A stretch of DNA of 64,000 bases from Kroppenstedtia sanguinis. Its GTDB lineage: Bacteria > Bacillota > Bacilli > Thermoactinomycetales > DSM-45169. Below are positions 59,752-64,000 of this stretch, in pieces. Numbering within the stretch: position 1 is the stretch's first letter; every line of letters starts with the position of its first letter. Below the pieces are notes generated by a model. It had not been told where the DNA came from and did not search any database. It saw only the letters and a program-made list of their open reading frames with translations. The stretch covers positions 95,927-159,926 of the forward strand of contig NZ_JBNPXF010000006.1 in the NCBI RefSeq assembly GCF_050433445.1, written 5' to 3'. The position numbers and the translations under genes were made by a program.

Positions 59752-60363
59752 TTATGAGGTTAAATCCCGGTATTTTTCAACTATCAATGGTTGGATTTGT
59801 TCCCCCGCCATGGCAGCTTCAATCGTCTCCGGAATCCGTTGCATCCTGGCTACTAAGGAGTTCGGCTTCTGTTCAGGGGAATCCTGACCGAAGGGGACAA
59901 AATAGATATATTTCGCTGGCAACAACCGGGCCAAATTGGCCGCATTGAGTCCTAGAGCATCATTCGTCGAGATGGCGAGAACCACCGGACGCCGATTTCT
60001 CATCTGCGCTTTTGCTGCCATCAAAACCGGACCATCCGTTAATGCATTGGCTAAACGAGCCATGCTGTTCCCTGTGCAAGGAGCAATCAACATACAATCG
60101 AGCAATTTTTTGGGACCGACTGGTTCCGCTTCAGGAACTGTCGTGATCATCTTCTCATCTGTGATTTCACTAATTTTGGCCAGCCATTCCCGGGCTTCAC
60201 CGAACTTGCTATCCACCTTTTGCACCGTATGCGAAAGAATCGGGATCACCCGTGCGCCCAGATCCACCAGGCGTTTCATTTGCGGTAACACTTCATCATG
60301 GGTGCAATGGGAACCTGTCATGCCAAATCCAATCGTCTTTCCCGCAAGATTCATATCCATCAC
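59752..60363 (-). CDS. dpaB: Dipicolinate synthase subunit B
   Basis: DpaB is the flavoprotein-fold subunit of dipicolinate synthase (SpoVFB), which makes the calcium-chelating dipicolinate of the spore core. Landmarks are IGFGMTGSHCTHDEVLPQM near the start and LIAPCTGNSMARLANAL. At 203 residues the length is normal. The start overlaps the dpaA stop by 4 bp. Confidence 0.95.
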   Translation of the reverse strand: MMDMNLAGKTIGFGMTGSHCTHDEVLPQMKRLVDLGARVIPILSHTVQKVDSKFGEAREWLAKISEITDEKMITTVPEAEPVGPKKLLDCMLIAPCTGNSMARLANALTDGPVLMAAKAQMRNRRPVVLAISTNDALGLNAANLARLLPAKYIYFVPFGQDSPEQKPNSLVARMQRIPETIEAAMAGEQIQPLIVEKYRDLTS

Positions 60364-61250
60364 TCCCTCTCACCCAGTTCTTCCGCCATCAGGCGGGTGA
60401 TTGTCCGTGCCAAAATCCTGCCCGCTGTTTTGGAGGCGACAATCCCTGGCAGACTAGGGGCTAGCATCGCTTTAATCCCTCGTTTTTCCGCAAAGGTAAA
60501 ATCAGTTCCCCCTGGTTTCGAAGCTAAATCGATAATCACACAGGAGTAGGACATCTGGTTCAACACCTGCTCCGTTACCACCTGAGCGGGTACTGTGTTG
60601 AACAACAGGTCCAAATCCCCCACTTGAGCCGATAAGTCTTTCATCAGAAAAGGGGAGAGTCCCATCTCTTCTGCCCGGGCCACTTGATCCGGACTGCGGA
60701 CCCCCACCTTCACCCGGGCTCCGAGGGCATGCAACGTTCGGCAGAGTGTCATTCCTACTCTTCCCAGTCCCAAAACAGCGCAGGTAGAACCGTGGATAGT
60801 GATATTGGTATTTTGGATCGCCAACATCAAAGCTCCCTCCACCGTAGGGATGGAGTTGTAGATGGCGACATCATCCCGCATCAGCAATTCCACCAGACGT
60901 ATGGAATACTTCTCACAGAGATTTTTCAGATAGGGTTTAGCCATCCCCGAAAATATAATGGCGTGGTCCGGCAATGCGGATATATGCTCTTCTGCCAATA
61001 CGATTCGCCTCTGGGTGAAAATACTGTCCACCAACCCATGATCATCGGTCCCCATGATGGGCAAGATCATTAAATCCACCGATTCGACAAACTGAATACT
61101 TAGCTCACGGTGGACAGCACCGCTGAATGGGTTTTGCAGATTGTCAAATCCGATCAGACTGACTTTCGCATTCCCCTCGATGCAACTTTTGATCACTTCC
61201 AATTGTCTGGCATCTCCGCCGACAATGGCGATGTGTTTCCCCGTCAACAT
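60360..61250 (-). CDS. dpaA: Dipicolinate synthase subunit A
   Basis: DpaA is the NAD(P)-binding subunit: an N-terminal Rossmann-like part (MLTGKHIAIVGGDARQLEVI) and a second nucleotide-binding motif VLGLGRVGMTLCRTL near residue 160. RDDVAIYNSIPTVEGALMLAIQ is strongly conserved in the family. The ATG at 61250 matches the Bacillus start; its GGGGAG is unusually close, so initiation may be weak. Length is 296 residues. A SigK-type promoter lies about 80 bp upstream, fitting mother-cell expression. Confidence 0.95.
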   Translation of the reverse strand: MLTGKHIAIVGGDARQLEVIKSCIEGNAKVSLIGFDNLQNPFSGAVHRELSIQFVESVDLMILPIMGTDDHGLVDSIFTQRRIVLAEEHISALPDHAIIFSGMAKPYLKNLCEKYSIRLVELLMRDDVAIYNSIPTVEGALMLAIQNTNITIHGSTCAVLGLGRVGMTLCRTLHALGARVKVGVRSPDQVARAEEMGLSPFLMKDLSAQVGDLDLLFNTVPAQVVTEQVLNQMSYSCVIIDLASKPGGTDFTFAEKRGIKAMLAPSLPGIVASKTAGRILARTITRLMAEELGERE

Positions 61251-61330
61251 CTCCCCAGTAAGACCCCTTTCCTGGGGGAGCACCCCATGAGGCGGGGATC
61301 CCCTCATTGAGAGAAGTTCTCCGCTTTTGC

Positions 61331-61358
61331 ATCCTATGAGAATAGAGCAACCACGGTG
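61331..61358 (-). promoter_or_regulatory. SigK promoter of dpaAB
   Basis: CACC - 16 bp - CATAGGATG on the minus strand, the same arrangement as the cotE candidate. Bacillus dpaAB (spoVF) is a SigK operon. Confidence 0.65.
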
Positions 61359-61383
61359 ACCGGGAACTCAGCCTTTGTTCATA

Positions 61384-61412
61384 TGAAAAAGCCGGGCAGA
61401 TCTAAGCCCGGC
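61384..61412 (-). terminator. Terminator after ymxH
   Basis: GCCGGGC-(8 nt)-GCCCGGC then TTTTTCAT on the minus strand, between ymxH and the dpaA promoter. Confidence 0.88.
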
Positions 61413-61481
61413 ACCCATCATGTAATCCACGTTGTGAACTTTGGCCCACCATTTCATCCCGACAGTTCAAACCCAACGCTT

Positions 61482-61733
61482 TTATCGGCTGTAATAAGAA
61501 CGCCCTACCCCTTCCACAATCACCATCTCGGGACCGATCTTCCGGATCTGACTCCATGCAATCTCCCGTGCCCCCTGCTTTTTCCCAAACCAGGAATTCC
61601 CCACGGGTAACAACAGAGAACGGATATCCCCCGTCTGGGGATCAATCACCAGATCCGCCTGACCCACGGATCCGATCCGTTCTCCCCCTGCCACATCGAT
61701 CAATTCTTTTTCCGCAAATTCACTGAAACGCAT
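61482..61733 (-). CDS. ymxH: YmxH, YlmC/YmxH-family PRC-barrel protein
   Basis: An 83-residue PRC-barrel-like protein: MRFSEFAEKELIDVAGGERIG, DLVIDPQTGDIRSLLLP and WSQIRKIGPEMVIVE. Members of this family accompany sporulation genes in Firmicutes; the function is unknown to me. GGAGGGG precedes the ATG. Position beside dpaA is as in Bacillus. Confidence 0.88.
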   Translation of the reverse strand: MRFSEFAEKELIDVAGGERIGSVGQADLVIDPQTGDIRSLLLPVGNSWFGKKQGAREIAWSQIRKIGPEMVIVEGVGRSYYSR

Positions 61734-61871
61734 CCAGATCCCCTCCTGCTGCAGTCTATCGATCGGGAAAGGGACTTATGACAACCTCTCAAGAAACAAA
61801 CGTTCCCTTTTTCGGAAGGAAATCTGCGACGGTTGGGGAAGAGAGGTTTAACGGAAGGTCATGTGAAACTC

Positions 61872-63077
61872 AAGCCTGTCGGTTAGCCATATTTCGCATA
61901 AAGATGAGGGGAAGCTCGTAACAAATCGAACAAGGAAAGCACCCATTACAGGTGATGTTGAAGGTTCCATAGATCACGCATGAAATCCAGCATGGAAACA
62001 GATCGGAAGTGACCCGGCTTCTTCCAATTATAAAGCATATGGAGCAAAACATAGGTAATACAGGCACCAAACAGTTGGCCATTAACCGCATTCTCTGTCG
62101 TCCCAAACAAGGTTGTGGCATTCAGATGCTGCTTGAGCCAACGGAAAAAAAGCTCCACTTGCCATCGGGCGCGGTACAGATCAGCAATCCCCTCGGGATC
62201 TACCACGATCAAATTCGTCACGACGTGGATGGCCTTTCCTTGATCACCGTGAAAGGAAACGATCCGAAGCGGACGGGAGGTCCCTTGAAGAGTGGCCCCA
62301 ATGTCCTGAAATATAGGGGAATCCTCGTTGGATGGAGTACGTGAGCGATTTTCATATTTTTGCGTAAACTCACGACAAAGAAGACCCGCTGGTCATCCAG
62401 CTTTTCCAACCGTTTGCCGTGAATGTATTCCCGATCTTGAACCACCCATGTGATGGGGCTCTTGCAACAGGGTGGAGGCCATGTCGTGTGCCCGTGCAGG
62501 GGAAGCTTCGACTTGTACCAAAGCTTGATCCGTTGTATTTATCCTGACGTGTAGCTTCTCACCCCTGCTTGGCTTCCTTGAAAATGGGCCCAAGGGAGCC
62601 TTCCCTTTCCGACCATGACGGTAGTGGAATCGAGGGCTTCAATGGGAAGCGGGAGCGAAAGGGTTCGTCGAACGTTCCGACCGAATCGACGAATGAGGGT
62701 ATGGAGGATCTTTTGCATCATATCAAAAGGCACTTCTCTGGCTTTCTTCGCCAAGGTGGATTGGTCCACTGAAGGAAGCCCAGCGCAGGTTGGGGGTTGT
62801 TTTTCACTATGGAGAAATCCTTTCCACTGTCCGATGGCAACGGCGATCCAGTATTTCAACAAGTGATAGGTGGAGAATTTTGCGGAATTCTGGAATTCAT
62901 ATGCTTGAGCTAGTTGGGTATGTTCCTGCAAACCATACAGCGATTGCAATAGGTCAAAAAGTAGAGTATCCTGCTTCATAGAAAGCTCCTTTGAGTAGTG
63001 TTTTGAGGTGGGTCCTTCAAAACCATTGTACTACAAAGGGGCTTTTTTTCTCTAAACTTTGGCTAATCGACAGCCCT
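61872..63077 (-). mobile_element. Degenerate IS4-like insertion sequence
   Basis: A 1206-bp element bounded by imperfect terminal inverted repeats (left AAGCCTGTCGGTTAGCCA, right in reverse complement AGGGCTGTCGATTAGCCA) and containing a transposase gene with several frameshifts. I could not find a target duplication. The ends match those of the intergenic palindromic repeats in this window, which identifies it, or a close relative, as the likely source of their mobility. Its minus-strand coding sequence covers nearly the whole element. Confidence 0.8.
61946..62979 (-). pseudogene. IS4-family transposase, inactivated by frameshifts
   Basis: Four overlapping minus-strand frames encode one protein in order: 62979-62545 (EALDSTTVMVGKG carries the first catalytic Asp), 62593-62393 (KLHVRINTTDQALVQVE), 62445-62290 (WVVQDREYIHGKRLEKL) and 62260-61946. 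The last has LYRARWQVELFFRWLK, an exact Y(2)R(3)E(6)K signature of the IS4 family. At least three frame changes, near 62545, 62465 and 62290, would prevent a full protein unless the sequence is in error. Total length fits an IS4-type transposase of about 340 residues. Confidence 0.8.
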
Positions 63078-63091
63078 GTCCCTCACCCATT

Positions 63092-63475
63092 TTATTTAGC
63101 GTATGAAGTACTATTACTGTTTATTTCCCCCAATTCAATGCGATTTCCATCGGGATCGAGAAATACCGCAATTGTTCCCCAATCAAATGCAAGGTGTTTA
63201 TGCACAAAACCTACGCCACATTTTTCTAGCTGAGCTACTTCAGATGCAAGTGATTCAACATCAAATCGCAATACAACAGGATTTTCGCTACGGGCTTTTT
63301 CTTCATCGGAACCAATCCCGCCTTTCTCAACCATTAAATAACCATTGGGAATGTTAAAAGTAACAAGGCGTTCTTTCTTATTCCTTACTTCTAAATTCAT
63401 TATGTAACTATAAAAATCCACACACGCTTCGTAGCGTTCAACAAATAGGATTACCCCGAATTCCCTATAGTTCAT
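63092..63475 (-). CDS. VOC (glyoxalase/bleomycin-resistance fold) family protein
   Basis: A 127-residue single VOC module. FGVILFVERYEACVDFY forms the start of the first beta-alpha-beta-beta-beta unit, and VVLRFDVESLASEVAQLEK with IAVFLDPDGNRIELGE the second; the C-terminal Glu is a usual metal ligand. The ATG at 63475 follows AGGGGTG. The region is more AT-rich than its surroundings and lies next to the IS and gene fragments, which suggests acquisition. The substrate is unknown; metal-dependent isomerases, dioxygenases and thiol transferases share this fold. Confidence 0.8.
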   Translation of the reverse strand: MNYREFGVILFVERYEACVDFYSYIMNLEVRNKKERLVTFNIPNGYLMVEKGGIGSDEEKARSENPVVLRFDVESLASEVAQLEKCGVGFVHKHLAFDWGTIAVFLDPDGNRIELGEINSNSTSYAK

Positions 63476-63504
63476 GATAGCACCCCTACAAAAAATAGTT
63501 ACAA

Positions 63505-63636
63505 TCAATTATCTTTATTGTCGTCCTTCATAGCATCTTGCACATTTTCAACCCTGCTTTTTTCCCTAATAATCTTCCTAACATCAGAATGATCAATCCC
63601 GTTTCGAACCGCCGCTTGAATTAATGTAAACAAAAA
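63505..63636 (-). pseudogene. C-terminal fragment of an unrecognised gene
   Basis: The minus strand encodes LFTLIQAAVRNGIDHSDVRK and about 20 more charged residues before a TGA at 63505, then 29 bp to the VOC start. The upstream part is replaced by a transposase fragment, so only about 43 residues remain. I do not recognise it. It was probably the gene preceding the VOC gene in an operon. Confidence 0.4.
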
Positions 63637-63705
63637 ACCGACCGGATCGACGAATGAGGGTATGGAGAATCTCTTGCATCATATCAAAAGGCACTTCTCT
63701 GGAAA
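63636..63705 (-). pseudogene. Short fragment of a second IS4-like transposase copy
   Basis: About 70 bp nearly identical to 62681-62747 of the IS transposase, encoding REVPFDMMQEILHTLIRR. Both sides change abruptly to unrelated sequence, so this is a relic of an earlier insertion or recombination. Confidence 0.7.
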
Positions 63706-63734
63706 GGATGCTTCCGTCCAGCTTCGACGAGTTC

Positions 63735-63858
63735 ATTACGTTACGACCGAGAAAAAGCGATCCAAATCGCCGTGGACCACTCCATGCCCGATGTGGAGCT
63801 GTTCGCGGAAGGGCTGCGCACCACCCGTTATCCCTATTTCCAAAAAGTGAAGAGGTGA
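63735..63858 (+). pseudogene. C-terminal fragment of an unrecognised plus-strand gene
   Basis: The plus strand can be read as DREKAIQIAVDHSMPDVELF and on to a TGA at 63858, ending TRYPYFQKVKR. The composition looks coding, and GC is higher than in the neighbouring VOC gene. There is no start codon with a ribosome site, and the fragment begins where the transposase relic ends. I do not recognise the family. Confidence 0.3.
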
Positions 63859-63872
63859 CAAATGAAAAAAAT

Positions 63873-64000
63873 CCAGGGCTGTTGATTACCCAGAAAATGG
63901 GTTGTGGAAGGGAGTCGTGTGCTGCCAAAGCGACCTTTGTACCATGGGCACTACAATCCAAAGGAGCTGAAGCTCTAGATGAAGGTAGCCATCCTACCCA
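63873..64000 (+). repeat. Composite mosaic repeat, copy I, without a nested MITE
   Basis: Begins CCAGGGCTGTTGATTACCC, continues with GGAAGGGAGTCGTGTGCTGCC, AAGCGACCTTTGT, GGGCACTACAATCC, a GAGC-TGAA-GCTC hairpin and GGTAGCCATCCTACCCA at the window edge. It corresponds to the outer parts of composites G and H joined directly, so it shows the empty form. Its right end coincides with the edge and may continue. Confidence 0.7.

Noticed and set aside
61865..63086. Target-site duplication of the IS
   Set aside because: Flanking bases on the two sides do not match over 4-10 bp, so none can be claimed; it may have been lost with age.

Overview
The window is chromosomal DNA of an endospore-forming, Gram-positive Firmicute. 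Gene order closely follows the Bacillus subtilis stretch glnR-ynbB-ynbA-spoVK ... hfq-miaA ... mutL-mutS-cotE-ricA-miaB-kbl-tdh ... spoVS-ymdB-rny-recA-cinA-pgsA-ymfM ... ymfF ... spoIIIE-ylzJ-tepA ... rnj-dapA-dapG-asd-dpaB-dpaA-ymxH, almost all on the minus strand. Moderate GC, sporulation genes (spoVK, cotE, spoVS, spoIIIE, dpaAB), a KorAB-type oxidoreductase, three consecutive RodZ-like genes and a split SbcC suggest a Bacillales relative, perhaps of the Thermoactinomycetaceae; that placement is inference.

Layout. 1-15.9 kb: ynbB (cut by the edge), hflX, spoVK, hfq, miaA, an RsmJ-like methyltransferase, mutL, mutS, an amidoligase-like gene, cotE, ricA, miaB, kbl, tdh. 16.0-22.1 kb: a convergent pair of paralogous TPR-like genes, a decayed VOC gene, large mosaic repeats and korAB. 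22.1-26.1 kb: a dipeptidase, spoVS, ymdB, rny. 26.3-31.6 kb: a three-part SbcC-like ATPase, an SbcD-like nuclease, recX, and recA with a LexA box. 31.7-44 kb: a SufT-like gene on the plus strand, a DEAD-box helicase, cinA, pgsA, three rodZ-like genes, ymfK, ymfJ, ymfI, a small unnamed ORF, ymfH, ymfF. 44-52.4 kb: a nupNOPQ-type nucleoside importer, spoIIIE, ylzJ, tepA. 52.5-61.9 kb: a MurF-like gene on the plus strand, rnj, dapA, dapG, asd, dpaB, dpaA, ymxH. 61.9-64 kb: a decayed IS4-like element, a VOC gene, gene fragments and a repeat.

The genes group into mismatch repair and recombination (mutSL, recA, recX, SbcCD-like, cinA), RNA metabolism (hfq, rny, rnj, DEAD helicase, miaA, miaB, ricA), lysine and dipicolinate synthesis feeding the spore core (dapA, dapG, asd, dpaAB), threonine breakdown (tdh, kbl) and nucleoside uptake. 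Candidate promoters fit the expected regulators: SigH for spoVS, SigK for cotE and dpaAB, LexA for recA.

The most unusual content is a family of about 110-200 bp palindromic intergenic repeats. Their ends match the terminal inverted repeats of the decayed IS at 61872-63077, they share a conserved hairpin loop, several sit between a stop codon and its terminator, and two are nested inside a second repeat made of roughly 33-bp units.
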